Origin: Streptomyces avermitilis MA-4680 = NBRC 14893
Lineage (GTDB): Bacteria > Actinomycetota > Actinomycetes > Streptomycetales > Streptomycetaceae
Direction: 5' to 3'
Length of the DNA stretch: 64,000 bases
NCBI RefSeq assembly: GCF_000009765.2
Contig: NC_003155.5
Location: 62,001 to 126,000, forward strand
The notes beneath the pieces were generated by a model, which was given only the letters and a program-made list of their open reading frames with translations, made no database searches and was not told the DNA's origin. Position 1 is the stretch's first letter. The number at the start of each line of letters is the position of its first letter. The position numbers and the translations under genes were made by a program. Positions 44,619-59,735 of the stretch are shown piece by piece.

Positions 44619-45440
44619 GTGGAATCAGTGGCTGGGCAGGACGTACGGGGCATCCTGCCCGAGGGGCTCGGTGCGGCCGTACGCGATACCGCCGAGGAGA
44701 TCGCCGCGCTGCTGCGCGGGGGCGCCGACATGGGGCGTGGGGTGCCCGGGTCGCAGTGGACCGTCGGGCAGGCGGCGGCGCATCTGGCGCAGGCAGGCGA
44801 GCTGATGGCCGATATCGCGGCGGGACGCGCGCGCAGCTGGGGGGACGGCACGCCGCAGAGCCTTGCCGCGGCCAATGAGCGGGCGCTCGCCGCGTTCGGC
44901 GAGCGGAGGGCCGAGCCGCTGGCCGCGATGATCGTGGCGCAGGCCGATGCCTGTGTGACGGCGCTGGAGGAGAGCGCGGCGGGGGCAGCTCTTGTCTCCC
45001 CGCTGGGTCCGATGGGCCCCGGTGTGCTGGGGTCCTACCTCCTGACGCACATGCTCGGCCACGGCTACGACCTCGCCCGTGCGCTGGGGTGTGCGCACAT
45101 GATCGACCGTGCCCGGGTGGAGCTGACCCTGCCGTTTTTGATCACGGCCATGCCGCGGGTGAGCGAGCCCGCCCGCACGGCCGGGCTGAGCGCCTCCTAC
45201 GCGATCCGCCTGTGGGGCGGCGGACGGTTCGGTGTGCGGGTGGCCGGCGGTGCGGTGGCTGTGGGGCCGCGGCCGCCGGACCGCCCGGACTGCACCATCC
45301 TCATCGAGCCGGTCACCTTCCTGCTGATGGCACTGGGCCGCCGCGGTCAGTGGAGCGCCATCGCCCAGGGCCGCATCCTCGCCTGGGGCCGCAGGCCGTG
45401 GCTCGCTCCCCGCTTCCCGGCTCTCTTCACAGCGCCCTGA
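44619..45440 (+). CDS. DinB-like/maleylpyruvate isomerase N-terminal family protein
   Basis: 273 residues from GTG 44619 with AGGAG five bases before. The first 160 residues form the four-helix DinB/MDMPI fold (AVRDTAEEIAALLRGGADMG, VPGSQWTVGQAAAHLAQAGE, LGSYLLTHMLGHGYDLARAL) with the metal-type His residues. The C-terminal 100 residues are an SCP2-like sterol-carrier domain (GRFGVRVAGGAVAVGPRPPD, then LLMALGRRGQWSAIAQGRIL). Such proteins are often mycothiol-dependent enzymes. Substrate unknown. Confidence 0.8.
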   Translation: MESVAGQDVRGILPEGLGAAVRDTAEEIAALLRGGADMGRGVPGSQWTVGQAAAHLAQAGELMADIAAGRARSWGDGTPQSLAAANERALAAFGERRAEPLAAMIVAQADACVTALEESAAGAALVSPLGPMGPGVLGSYLLTHMLGHGYDLARALGCAHMIDRARVELTLPFLITAMPRVSEPARTAGLSASYAIRLWGGGRFGVRVAGGAVAVGPRPPDRPDCTILIEPVTFLLMALGRRGQWSAIAQGRILAWGRRPWLAPRFPALFTAP

Positions 45441-45490
45441 ACCGCAGCAGACGGCAGGCGGCAGGCGGCGGGGATGTGTGCCTGCGCCGC

Positions 45491-46027
45491 TCACCTGTGC
45501 CCGGGTGAGGTGAGGGCCGGGCCGGGGTGCAGGAGGCCGAGCAGGCTCTCGCGGTGGAGGTCCGCGATCGGGCCGAGGAGATCCGGGTGGCGCAGCAGCG
45601 GCGCCGCACGGTGATCGCGCGGGCTGGGAATGGTCAGCCGGCGCGCGTCGCCCACGCCGTTCGCGCCGTGGTGGGTTGCGGCCAGGCAGGCCGCTGCCAC
45701 GGCGGCGAGAGCGGGGTCGGCCAGCAGGCAGGCCGCCCAGCTGACGACGGTTTCGTCCACCTGGGTGCGCCAGGCGGGTGCGGCGTCCGTGAGCGGGTGG
45801 GCGGCGGCGCCGGTGACGTGGTCCAGCGCCCCGGAGCCGCCGGGGCCGAGCAGGTTCAGCAGTTCGGCGTCCAGCGCGGTGGGGTAGCGCAGGGCGGCGG
45901 CGATGGTGGCCGCGTGCTGTGCCTGGGCTTCGGCCAGCGCATCGTTGAGCGGGCCGGCGGCCGGCGGGAACGCCGACAGCAGCCAGCGCGCCGAGGCGGC
46001 GATGACGGGCGAGAGATCACTGAGCAT
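45491..46027 (-). CDS. Hypothetical all-helical protein
   Basis: 178 residues, rich in Ala and Leu (SARWLLSAFPPAAGPLNDAL, ETVVSWAACLLADPALAAVA). No signal peptide and no motif I can name. Convergent with the DinB-like gene. Confidence 0.55.
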   Translation of the reverse strand: MLSDLSPVIAASARWLLSAFPPAAGPLNDALAEAQAQHAATIAAALRYPTALDAELLNLLGPGGSGALDHVTGAAAHPLTDAAPAWRTQVDETVVSWAACLLADPALAAVAAACLAATHHGANGVGDARRLTIPSPRDHRAAPLLRHPDLLGPIADLHRESLLGLLHPGPALTSPGHR

Positions 46028-46086
46028 GGTGGTCCGTTCTGTGCAGGTGCCCGCCCGGCCTGTGCGTGGATCCGGCCGCGGGCACG

Positions 46087-46110
46087 CGCGCGCCCCTCGA
46101 GGGGCGCGCG
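46087..46110. terminator. GC-rich palindrome
   Basis: CGCGCGCCCC-TCGA-GGGGCGCGCG, 10-bp arms. It lies in the 320 bases between two minus-strand genes and may end transcription from the GH15 gene. Nearby, GCCGCACAG is repeated several times (46213-46240). Confidence 0.5.
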
Positions 46111-46348
46111 TGTGGCAGGCACGTGGCAGGCAAAGGTACGGGGGCCGCCCGGGCGGGCGACAGGACCTGTGTCACAGCCGGCCCGGTCCGGCGGGGCGCG
46201 CCACTGCCCGCGGCCGCACAGGCCGCACAGGCCGCACAGGCCGCGGGCGGCGGGCGGCGGGCAGTGGGCGGCGGCGGGCGCGGTCTGGTTCCGGGCGGGC
46301 CCGTCGTGCCGGGCGGGGTGAACCGCGCGCGGCGGGGGCCCGGCGGTG

Positions 46349-48238
46349 CTAGCCGAGCACGCGGTCGAGGTTGAAGGCCGCGCTGATCAGGGCGAGGTGG
46401 GTGAAGGCCTGGGGGAAGTTTCCGTGCTGTTCGCCGGTGGGGCCGATCTCTTCCGCGTACAGGCCGAGGTGGTTGGCGTAGGTGAGCATTTTCTCGAACG
46501 CGAGGCGGGCCTCGTCCAGCCGGCCCGCGCGCGTCAGCGCCTCGACGTACCAGAACGAGCAGATCGAGAAGGTGCCTTCCTCGCCCTGGAGGCCGTCGGG
46601 GCTGGCCTGCGGGTCGTAGCGGTAGACCAGTGAGTCGGACACCAGGTCCTCGCCCAGCGCGTCGAGGGTGGCGAGCCATTTCGGGTCGGTCGGGGAGATG
46701 AATTTGGCCAGCGGCATCATCAGCAGGGACGCGTCGAGGATGTCGCTGTCCTCGTACTGGGTGAAGGCGTGGCGTCCGGCGGACCAGCCGTGGCGCATGA
46801 TGCGCCGGTAGATGTCGTCCCGGGCGCAGCCCCAGCGCACCATGTCGGCGGGCAGGCCGCGGTGCTGGGCCAGTCGCATGGCGCGTTCGATCGCCACCCA
46901 GCACATCAGCCGGGAGTAGAGGAACGTCTTGCGTCCGCCGCGGGTCTCCCAGACTCCTTCGTCGGGCTGGTCCCAGTGGTCGCACACCCAGTCGACGAGC
47001 TCGCTGATGCTGTCCCAGTGCGCACTGGACAGGGGTTTGCCCCATTTGTCGTAGAGGTAGAGGGAGTCGACCAGCGCCCCGTAGATGTCCAGTTGCAGCT
47101 GGCCGACGGCGGCGTTGCCGACGCGTACGGGTGCCGAGCCGCGGTAGCCCTCCAGGTGGGGCAGCTCGCGCTCGGGCAGTTCGCGGCGTCCGTCGATGCC
47201 GTACATGATCTGCAGCGGGCCTCTCAGGTGCGGTGCCTGGGTTTCTTCGATGCGGACGTACTCGGAGAGGAAGCCCATGAAGGCTTCGGCCTCGTCGGTG
47301 AAGCCGAGCCTGAGCATCGCGTACACGCAGAACGCGGCGTCGCGGATCCACACGTAGCGGTAGTCCCAGTTGCGTTCGCCGCCGATCTGTTCGGGCAGGC
47401 TGGTGGTCGGCGCGGCGATGATGGCGCCGGTCGGGGCGTAGGTGAGCAGTTTCAGGGTGAGGGCGGAGCGGTGGACCATCTCCCGCCAGCGGCCGCGGTA
47501 GCGCGAGCGGGACAGCCAGTGCCGCCAGTAGCGGACGGTCGCGTTGAATTCCCTTTCGGCCTCGGCCACGGCGCAAAAGCGTGGTGTCACGTCGCCGCCG
47601 ATCCGGTCGATGGTGAAGACGGCGGACTCGCCCTCGTGCAGTTTGAACAGGGACCACACGTCCTGGCCCGCGACCTCGATGGGCACGGTGGAGGTCAGGG
47701 CGAGCCGGAGCGAGGACGATTCGAAGAGCGCCTGGCCGTCCTGGACCTGCACGGTGTGCGGTGCGGTGCCGAACTCGAAGCGGGGGGCGATGAGCGCGCG
47801 GAAGGGCAGCGCTCCGCGGGCGCACACCACGCGGCGGATCAGGCGGTGGCGGTCGGCTTCCCGTGAGTCGTCGACGACCGGCATGAAGTCCTGGATCTCG
47901 CCGACCCCCTCGTCCGCGAAGAAGCGGGTGATCAGCACATTGGTGTCGGGGAAGTAGAACTGCTTGGTGCGTGCCACAACGTCCGCGGCCAGTTCGAAGG
48001 ATCCGCCCCGCTCCGCGTCGAGGATCGAGGCGAAGACGCTGGGCGCGTCGAAGCGCGGACAGCAGTACCAGTCGATGGTGCCGTTCGTGCCGACCAGGGC
48101 CGCGCTGCGCAGATCGCCGATCAGGCCGTGCTCGGCGATCGGCAGGTAGCGCAGCGGGCCGGCACCGAAAGGCACACCGGGACTGCCGCGCGCCCCGTCC
48201 CTCGCTCTGGCTTCGGTCGTGTTCCTCGCTTCAGCCAC
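46349..48238 (-). CDS. Glycoside hydrolase family 15 protein (trehalase/glucoamylase-like)
   Basis: 629 residues. The N-terminal domain starts LPIAEHGLIGDLRSAALVGT, then NGTIDWYCCPRFDAPSVFAS, the typical opening of bacterial GH15 proteins. The catalytic (alpha/alpha)6 barrel contains NWDYRYVWIRDAAFCVYAML, the acid Glu region DEGVWETRGG and the base region FSICSFWYVEALTRAGRLDE, ending PTGEQHGNFPQAFTHLALIS. It hydrolyses alpha-glucosidic bonds, trehalose being likely for actinobacterial members. No signal peptide. A decayed relative lies at 62472-63364. Confidence 0.93.
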   Translation of the reverse strand: MAEARNTTEARARDGARGSPGVPFGAGPLRYLPIAEHGLIGDLRSAALVGTNGTIDWYCCPRFDAPSVFASILDAERGGSFELAADVVARTKQFYFPDTNVLITRFFADEGVGEIQDFMPVVDDSREADRHRLIRRVVCARGALPFRALIAPRFEFGTAPHTVQVQDGQALFESSSLRLALTSTVPIEVAGQDVWSLFKLHEGESAVFTIDRIGGDVTPRFCAVAEAEREFNATVRYWRHWLSRSRYRGRWREMVHRSALTLKLLTYAPTGAIIAAPTTSLPEQIGGERNWDYRYVWIRDAAFCVYAMLRLGFTDEAEAFMGFLSEYVRIEETQAPHLRGPLQIMYGIDGRRELPERELPHLEGYRGSAPVRVGNAAVGQLQLDIYGALVDSLYLYDKWGKPLSSAHWDSISELVDWVCDHWDQPDEGVWETRGGRKTFLYSRLMCWVAIERAMRLAQHRGLPADMVRWGCARDDIYRRIMRHGWSAGRHAFTQYEDSDILDASLLMMPLAKFISPTDPKWLATLDALGEDLVSDSLVYRYDPQASPDGLQGEEGTFSICSFWYVEALTRAGRLDEARLAFEKMLTYANHLGLYAEEIGPTGEQHGNFPQAFTHLALISAAFNLDRVLG

Positions 48239-48370
48239 GTCAGCCTCCCTTGGGCTGTCGCCCGGGCCGCCCCCTGCTTCTCCAGGCTAACGAGTCATCG
48301 GGCAACGGACTTGCGGGAGCGGCCCCGCCGGGGGGAACGGCAGCCCCCAGGGGCCCGTCCTGGAGGCCCG

Positions 48371-48641
48371 CCCTGGGGCGGCCCCGTCCTGGGGGCCCGT
48401 CCTGGGGGCCCGTCCTGGGGGCCCGTCCTGAGGGCCCGTACTGGGGGCCCGTCCTGGGGGCCCGTCCTGGGGGCCCGTCCTGGGGGCCCGTCCTGGGGGC
48501 CCGTCCTGGGGGCCCGTCCTGGGGGCCCGTCCTGGGGGCCCGTCCTGGGGGCCCGTCCTGGGGGCCCGTCCTGGGGGCCCGTCCTGGGGGCCCGTCCTGG
48601 GGGCCCGTCCTGGGGGCCCGTCCTGGGGGCCCGTCCTGGGG
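48371..48641. repeat. 13-bp tandem repeat array, about 20 copies
   Basis: The unit CCCGTCCTGGGGG repeats about 20 times, with one CTGAGGG and one GTACTGG variant near the left end and degenerate units further left. Thirteen is not a multiple of three, so every frame cycles through the same 13-residue peptide and none is closed. It is therefore not evidence for coding. It lies in the divergent promoter region between the GH15 gene and the MMPL gene. Confidence 0.9.
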
Positions 48642-48829
48642 GGGTGGGGAGACGGTCCGGTGGCTGGGGTGTCTTCCTGCCTCTGGTGGCGGGCTCCGGT
48701 TACTGCCTTGCCGGCCTGGCGTCAAGTGACGAATAGCCGGGGCTGGGGCGGGGCGCGCGCTCCGGGCACGGTGGCAGTCGAGTGTCCGCTGCATCTGAGG
48801 AGCGGACCTCGACCGCACTGGAGGCTGGG

Positions 48830-51360
48830 ATGTTCTGCTGGATCGGGGAGGCTGCCACTCGTCGCCCGCGGCTCGTCCTCTTCGGTGCGTTCGTCTTCCT
48901 CGTGCTGTGTGTGGCGCTCGGTGCGGGGGCCGGTGGCCGGCTGAAGACGCAGGGGTACGACGATCCCCGTTCCGACTCCAGCTTCGCGGCCCGGGTGACG
49001 GCCGAGCACCTCGGGGCGGCCCCGAACCTGGTCGTCGTGGTGCAGGTGCCCGGCGGCTTCGTCGACGACGCCGCCGCCCAGAGGGCGGGCGAGGACCTGA
49101 CCAGGCGTCTGGCGGCGCAGCCGCAGGTGAGCGCCGTGTCCTCGTACTGGAGGGGCCGTGCGGCCGAGTTGCGCAGCCGGGACGGCCGCTCGGCCATGCT
49201 GCTCGCGCACGTGGACGGCACCGGCGAGGAGCTCGGTGGGCGGGTCAAGCGGCTGCGTGAGGCGCTGACCGCTGCCGGGCCGTACACCGGCGGGTCATCC
49301 GCCCCCGGGCCGTCCACCGCCGGGCCGTCCACTCCCGGGCCGTCCGCTGCGGGGCCGTCCGCTGCGGGGTCTTCCACGGGCGGATCGCCGGCCGGCGGGT
49401 CGTCCGCCCGGGCGGCGGCAAAGGGGATGCCGGCCCTGAAGGTGCACGTGGGCGGGCCGGCTCTCGTCGATGCCGAGCTCCAGGACCTTTCGGAGTCGGA
49501 CCTGAAGCGGGCCGAGGCCGTGGTCCTGCCGGGGACGCTGATCCTGCTGGTCCTGGTGTTCGGCAGTGTGGTGGCCGCACTGCTGCCCCTGCTGATCGGG
49601 GTCCTGTCCATCGCCGGGACGCTGCTGGTACTGAGCGTGCTCGGCCGTGTCACCGATGTGTCGGTGTTCGCGCTGAACCTGACCACGGTGCTCGGCCTGG
49701 GCCTGGGGATCGACTACGGGCTGCTGATCGTCTCGCGGTTCCGTGAGGAGATCACCGGCGGGCACAGTGCGCGCGACGCCGCCCTGCGCACCGTGCGCAC
49801 CGAGGGCCACACGATCGTCTTCAGTGCCGCGACGGTCTGTGCCGCGCTGGCGACGCTGCTGGTGTTCCCGCCGTACTTCCTGCGGTCCTTCGCGTATGCG
49901 GGCATCGCCGTGGTGGCGATCGCGGCCGTGGCCGCCCTGACGATCATGCCGGCGCTGCTCACCCTGCTCGGCAAGCGGGTGAACGCCTGGCCGGTGCCGT
50001 GGCGCCGCAGGGTCCAGGCGGGCTGCGCGTCGCGCTGGTGGGAGGCGCTGGCGCGCCGTGTCGTGCGCCGCCCGGTGCTGGCCGCGGTGCCGGTGATCGG
50101 CCTGCTGGCGGTGCTCGCCGCGCCGTTCGCGCACGCCGGATTCGCCACCCCCGACGACCGGGCGCTGCCGGCCGGCTCGTTCAGCCGGCAGGCCGGGGAC
50201 CTGGTGCGCGGTGAGTTCGGCACGCGCAGCGCCGGGGCACTGACGGTCTTCACCACGAGTGCGACACCCCAGGTCGCACTCGACTACGCCCCCCGGCTGT
50301 CCGCGCTGCCCGGCGTGGCCCAGGTGGTGGGGCCGTTCGGTGTCTACCGGGACGGCCGGCAGGTGGCCGCATCCGGCCCGGGCCAGGCCGGCCCTTCCGG
50401 CACCGACAGGGCGGCCTTCCACTCGGTGGTGCCGTCGGCCGACCCCCGGTCGGGCGCCGCCCAGCGCCTCGTTCGCGCCATCCGCGCGATGCCCACGCCC
50501 GCGGACACCCACGTCCACGTCGGCGGGCCGAGCGCGGTCCTGGTCGACGCCAAGGACACGGTCGCCGGCCGGCTTCCGCTGGCGCTGGCCGTGATCACCC
50601 TCACCACGTCCGTACTGCTGTTCGGCTTCACCCGCAGTGTGATCCTGCCGCTGAAGGCGATCGCGCTGAACGCCCTGAGCCTTGCCGCGGTCATGGGCGC
50701 CATGGTGTGGGTCTTCCAGACGGGCCATCTGCAGAGCCTGCTCGGCTTCACGCCCGGACCGCTCTCCACGACCATGCCGGTGCTGCTGTTCTGCATCGTC
50801 TTCGGGCTCTCGGTCGACTACGAGGTGTTCGTCCTCGCCCGTATCAAGGAAGCCCACGACGCCGGGCAGGACACGGCCGGCTCGATCGTCACGGGCATCG
50901 CCCGCACCGGCGGCATCGTCACCACCGCCGGCGCCCTGCTCGCGTTCACCCTCCTCAGCTTCGGCACCTCCCAGGTGTCCCTCCTGCAGTTCTTCGGGAT
51001 CGGCGCCGGTCTTGGCGTTCTCCTCGACGCCACCCTCGTGCGCGGCGTCCTCGTGCCCGCGCTCATGCGCCTGGCGGGCGGCTGGAACTGGTGGGCACCG
51101 CGCGGGCTGCGACGCGACCGGCCCGCCAGAAACGGCCCGCCCGTCACAGGCGATCCGCCGGCGCGCCGGGCGCCTCCGCCGCCGCCCGCACGGCATGCAC
51201 CGCCCACACCGCCCGTACCGCCCGTACCTCAGGTATCGCAGGCATCGCAGGCATCGCAGGCACCGGCTGGTGCAGGCCCTGCCGTACCTCCCGTCTCGTC
51301 CCCATCACGGCGCACACCCGACGTCTCCCGCTCCAGCCACCCGACCCAGGAAGGCCTCTC

Positions 51361-51364
<4 letters not shown>
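48830..51364 (+). CDS. MMPL/RND-family exporter
   Basis: 844 residues from ATG 48830 with GGAGG upstream. It begins MFCWIGEAATRRPRLVLFGA F and has two sets of membrane helices. The proton-relay Asp-Tyr pair is present in each half (GLGLGIDYGLLIVSR and FGLSVDYEVFVLARI). The first outer loop contains a Pro/Ser/Gly repeat (PGPSTAGPSTPGPSAAGPS). MMPL proteins export lipids, polyketides or lipopeptides across the membrane. The stop overlaps the ketosynthase start (ATGA), so it is the transporter of that pathway. Confidence 0.93.
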
Positions 51365-56594
<5,230 letters not shown>

Positions 56595-56867
56595 AGGCAC
56601 CCCTGCGGCGTACACCCGCCGTTGCGGGCGACCGCACCGGGCCCGGCCCCCGGGCCGCGGCCGGATCCCGGGCAGGGCAGGCATCGACACCGCCGCAAAG
56701 ACACCCCTCTTGCAGGCTGTGCCCGGGCCGAGGAGCGCCGCTGACGCGGCCCCCGGGCGGGCCGGCCGGCCCCAGGACACCCCGGCCCGGGACACCCGGG
56801 CAGCAGGGCGTAGCGGCGCGCCGCCCGGTCCGTGCACCACTACGCCGTGCCCATGAGCCGCCCTGTC
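56595..56867. other. Intergenic after the PKS operon
   Basis: Short GC-rich hairpin GGGCCCGG...CCGGGCC near 56637-56654 may be the operon terminator. No gene. Confidence 0.4.
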
Positions 56868-57221
56868 TCAGCGGAACTCGTGGACCACCTCGATCTCCCC
56901 GGCCATGTGGGCGTTGAAGTCGTCGAGCTCTGCGGCCGGAACCCACAGTTCGAGAATCGTCTGCCCGCCGGCCTGCCGGACGGGATACCGGCGCAGGAAC
57001 TGCGACTCGACCTCGAACCGGGTGACGAAGCCGGCACCGTCGTGCTTCACGTTCCAGTCCCGCGCGATCTTGACCGCGTAGTCCTCGTTGAGGACCGGGT
57101 AGAAGAACGGCTGCCCCAAAAGCCGCGCGGGCCACGCCCGCCACTTCAGTTCCCGGACCAGGTCCAGCTCCTTGGGGCCGGTGGGGCGCCACAGGGTCGT
57201 CGTTCCGTGCCGGCTGGTCAT
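56868..57221 (-). CDS. Conserved hypothetical protein
   Basis: 117 residues from ATG 57221 (another ATG at 57239 is possible). Features: TTLWRPTGPKELDLVRELKW, FFYPVLNEDYAVKIARDWNV KHDGAGFVTRFEVESQFLRR, and HMAGEIEVVHEFR. It is a family I recognise from streptomycete genomes as conserved but uncharacterised; members often lie near ADP-ribosylation-type genes, which is not the case here. Convergent with the PKS operon. Confidence 0.75.
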   Translation of the reverse strand: MTSRHGTTTLWRPTGPKELDLVRELKWRAWPARLLGQPFFYPVLNEDYAVKIARDWNVKHDGAGFVTRFEVESQFLRRYPVRQAGGQTILELWVPAAELDDFNAHMAGEIEVVHEFR

Positions 57222-57491
57222 GTGGATCACTTTCTGCATCCGGGAAGCCGCGGGATCGGGGATCGGCCCGGCCGGGGAGAAGGGGACGATACCGCCGGCC
57301 CGGACCCGCCGGCCACGCAGTTTTCGGCACCCCGGCCGCCGTGACCGGCCAGACATCACAGGACACCACCAAACTGACAGGACATCACCGAGATGGCGTC
57401 CCTTGTCGTGGTGGAGCCGATCACGGTTGGGGAGTGCGCCGGGGGCGTGTGCTGACCTGATTGCCGCTCCCTGCCCGCAGGGCGGGCCACC

Positions 57492-58611
57492 GTGCAACTC
57501 TCCGTTGTGAAAGGCCAGTTCAACGTGGGAGGTGCAGGGTGGCCCTGTCTCAGCGGCGACCTGGACCTCGCGATCCCCAAGCTGCGGTCAGGGAGCTTCT
57601 TCCCCGCGAGCTGCGGTCAGGGAGCTTCTTCCCCGCGCTGCTGGAGCGGCGCCGCCGCATCGACCAGGCCCTGTACGCCGTCATCATGGAGGCCTACGTC
57701 CGCGGCGTGTCCACTCGGTCGGTCGACGACCTGGTCAAGGCCCTCGGTGTGGACACCGGGATATCCAGGAGCGAGGTCTCGCGTATCTGCCAGGACCTGG
57801 ACGGCGAGCTGACCGCGTTCCGTGCCCGGCCCCTGGATCACGTCCGCTTCCCATACATCTATCTGGACGCGCCCTACTGCAAGGCGAGGGTCGAGCACCA
57901 GATCGTGTCCCGGGCCGTGGTGATTGCCACCGGGATCACCGAGGACGGCGGCCGGGAGGTGCTGGGCGTGATGGTCGGCGACAGCGAGACCGAGGTGTTC
58001 TGGACCGAGTTCTGCGTCACCTGCGCGAACGCGGTCTGACCGGTATCCGGCTCGTCATCGGCGACCATCACGTGGGACTGGTCAAGGCCATCCGCAAGGT
58101 CATGCTCGGGGCCGCGTATCAGCGCTGCAGGGTTCACTTCCTGCGCAACGTGTTCAGTTTGATCAACAAGGAAGCGGCCGAGATGGCCGCCGCCACGATC
58201 CGCACGATCTTCGCCCAGCCCACCGCCGACGCGGTCCGCACCCAGCTCGACACCGTCGCCGGCATGCTCGGCAAGCAGTTCCCCAAGGTTAAGGCGATGC
58301 TGCTGGAGGCGAAGGACGACCTGACCGCCTTCGCAGCGTTCCCCGAGCGTCATGGGAAGAAGATCCAGTCCACCAACCCGCTGGAGCGGATCAACCGCGA
58401 GGTCAAGCGCCGCACCGATGTCGTGCAGGTCTTCCCGAACGACGACGCCCTCCTGCGGCTGGTCACCGCCGTGCTCTTCGAGCTGCACGACGAGTGGATC
58501 GCCTTCCCCCGCCGCTACCTGCCCGAGGGCAGCATGAGCCAGCTTTACCCTGCTGAACTCCCCGAACAAGCCCCCGCACTAGCCCACACCACCAGCACGA
58601 CGGCCGGTTGA
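57492..58611 (+). pseudogene. IS256-family (MULE) transposase, doubly mutated
   Basis: First part: RRRRIDQALYAVIMEAYVRG VSTRSVDDLVKALGVDTGIS and FPYIYLDAPYCKARVEHQIV (first catalytic Asp in LDAPY). Near 58010 one base seems to be missing, because the sequence TTCTGCGTCACCTG would, with an extra C, read FLRHLRERGLTGIRLV in frame. The rest, IGDHHVGLVKAIRKVMLGAA YQRCRVHFLRN (second Asp) and STNPLERINREVKRRTDVVQ (Glu), is in the other frame. A 29-bp tandem duplication at 57580-57637 breaks the N-terminus as well. Confidence 0.9.
57580..57637. repeat. 29-bp tandem duplication inside the IS256 transposase
   Basis: 57580-57608 and 57609-57637 are identical. The unit starts AGCTGCGGTCAGGGAGCTTC. The length is not a multiple of three, so it shifts the frame. 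Confidence 0.95.
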
Positions 58612-58640
58612 TCGGCCACGCCACAAGGGGCACGCGCCCC

Positions 58641-59000
58641 TCAGGACATCGATGGGTTGTGGACCTCGTTGCGCTGCGGGTCAAAGCAGGTCAAGCCGTG
58701 TTTTTGCGCAAGGGCGAAGACCGCACGAGAGAAGTCATCGGCCCGCGACCAGCCGACGCAGAGGATCAACCGATGCTCGTTTACGTCGGGGCTCACGCTC
58801 CACACGAGGTCATCGATCTCATCGTCATCCGGGTCGTCGGGGTCGGGGAACCCGACCAGCAGATCATCCAGGAGGGCAAGATTCCGCGGGTCAGGCTGAA
58901 CAACGGTGTCATCGCCGGCTGCCAAACTCTGGCAGACAAGGAGTGCCCGGTCGACCGTGATCGGCATCGGCTCGTGCCAGACATAGAGATCGAAGCTCAT
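58641..59000 (-). CDS. Small acidic protein, IS256 passenger
   Basis: 119 residues from ATG 59000 with GGTGG eight bases upstream. MSFDLYVWHEPMPITVDRAL then LLVCQSLAAGDDTVVQPDPR, an acidic patch DPDDPDDDEIDD, and SRADDFSRAVFALAQKHGLT CFDPQ. The fold looks like the small immunity or DUF-type proteins that start M-S-F-D-L-x-V-W. It lies between the two right ends of the IS256 element, convergent with the transposase. Function unknown. Confidence 0.7.
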   Translation of the reverse strand: MSFDLYVWHEPMPITVDRALLVCQSLAAGDDTVVQPDPRNLALLDDLLVGFPDPDDPDDDEIDDLVWSVSPDVNEHRLILCVGWSRADDFSRAVFALAQKHGLTCFDPQRNEVHNPSMS

Positions 59001-59222
59001 TGCAATACCACCTGCATGATCGGCCCTTCTTGAGGTGATCACCTTCGCGGGCTGGGGCCAGCCTGGCAAGACCCACACCTCCAGCGAAGCACCGCTCCAG
59101 ACCACCTCAACGGCCTGGTCACCGCGGTACGCAAGCCCACTGAACCCCCAAATGAGCCCCCGCGCTACCCAACACCACCAACACAACGTCCCGTTGATCG
59201 GCTACACCACAAGAAGGGACGC

Positions 59223-59689
59223 GACCCATCACCGGGCCGGCGAGCAAGGGCGCCTTGCTGAACCGAGCGCGCCCGGCCGGGCCCCGTCGGCCCTCGGAGC
59301 CGGGCAGACGCGGCCCCTGGCGTCCAGGTCGTTCGTACCGTGGCGCGCTCCGCCCGAACGCCAGGGGCCACGCCCGCTCCACGGTGTGCGGGCCGACGGC
59401 GGACGGGACGGGAGCCGGGGTGAGTTGCGGGATGGAAGGGCTGGGCCGGTGACAGGCCCAGGACCGCGACGGGAGATGATCCGCTCATGCGCATACGACG
59501 AGAGGCTCGTTGGTTCTTGTGGGGACTGTGGCTTGCGTGTCTGGTGTTCTCCATCTGGTTCTTCGCAGAGGTGATCATGCTCTTCCTGCAGGCCGAGTCC
59601 TGGTGACGCAGCGAGGTGTCGTGCCCCTGCCGTGCCCGATCGACCGGTAACTGACGGGGAGCCACGGTGGTTGACGGACAGCGCACAGG
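59223..59689. other. Gene-free stretch with a repeat shared with 60.3 kb
   Basis: The block starting CCACGCCCGCTCCACGGTGT at 59369 recurs at 60315 for about 55 bases with a few differences. A 16-base-arm imperfect dyad around CCCCTGGCGT / ACGCCAGGGG lies at 59306-59366. No gene recognised. Confidence 0.55.
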
Positions 59690-59730
59690 AGAACGGCCTC
59701 TGACCGGTTTACCTGGTCAGGGGCCGTTCT
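59690..59730. terminator. Strong hairpin terminator
   Basis: AGAACGGCC-T-CTGACC (59690-59705) pairs with GGTCAG-G-GGCCGTTCT (59715-59730); 15 pairs, one mismatch, loop of nine. It directly follows, on the minus strand, the tRNA-Ser-like sequence. Confidence 0.8.
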
Positions 59731-59735
59731 TCTGC

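Larger units (their letters stand above)
57396..59222. mobile_element. IS256-type element with passenger gene and duplicated right end
   Basis: Left inverted repeat 57396-57423 (GCGTCCCTTGTCG...GCCGATCA). Its complement occurs twice to the right: at 58609-58635, overlapping the transposase stop, and at 59195-59222, where 25 of 28 bases match. The block between the two right ends holds one small gene. The outermost few bases and the target duplication are unclear. Confidence 0.7.

Noticed and set aside
48371..48641. The 13-bp array as a CRISPR
   Set aside because: No spacers: units follow each other directly. No cas genes.
48128..48818. Long repeat-containing proteins (GPVLGARPGG-type) across the 13-bp array on both strands
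   Set aside because: The array has no stop in any frame because of its base content; frames on both strands are open, there is no start signal, and the period is not a multiple of three.
49295..51196. A 633-residue minus-strand frame opposite the MMPL gene
   Set aside because: Mirror of a strong coding gene with all MMPL motifs; long antisense frames are normal at this GC content.
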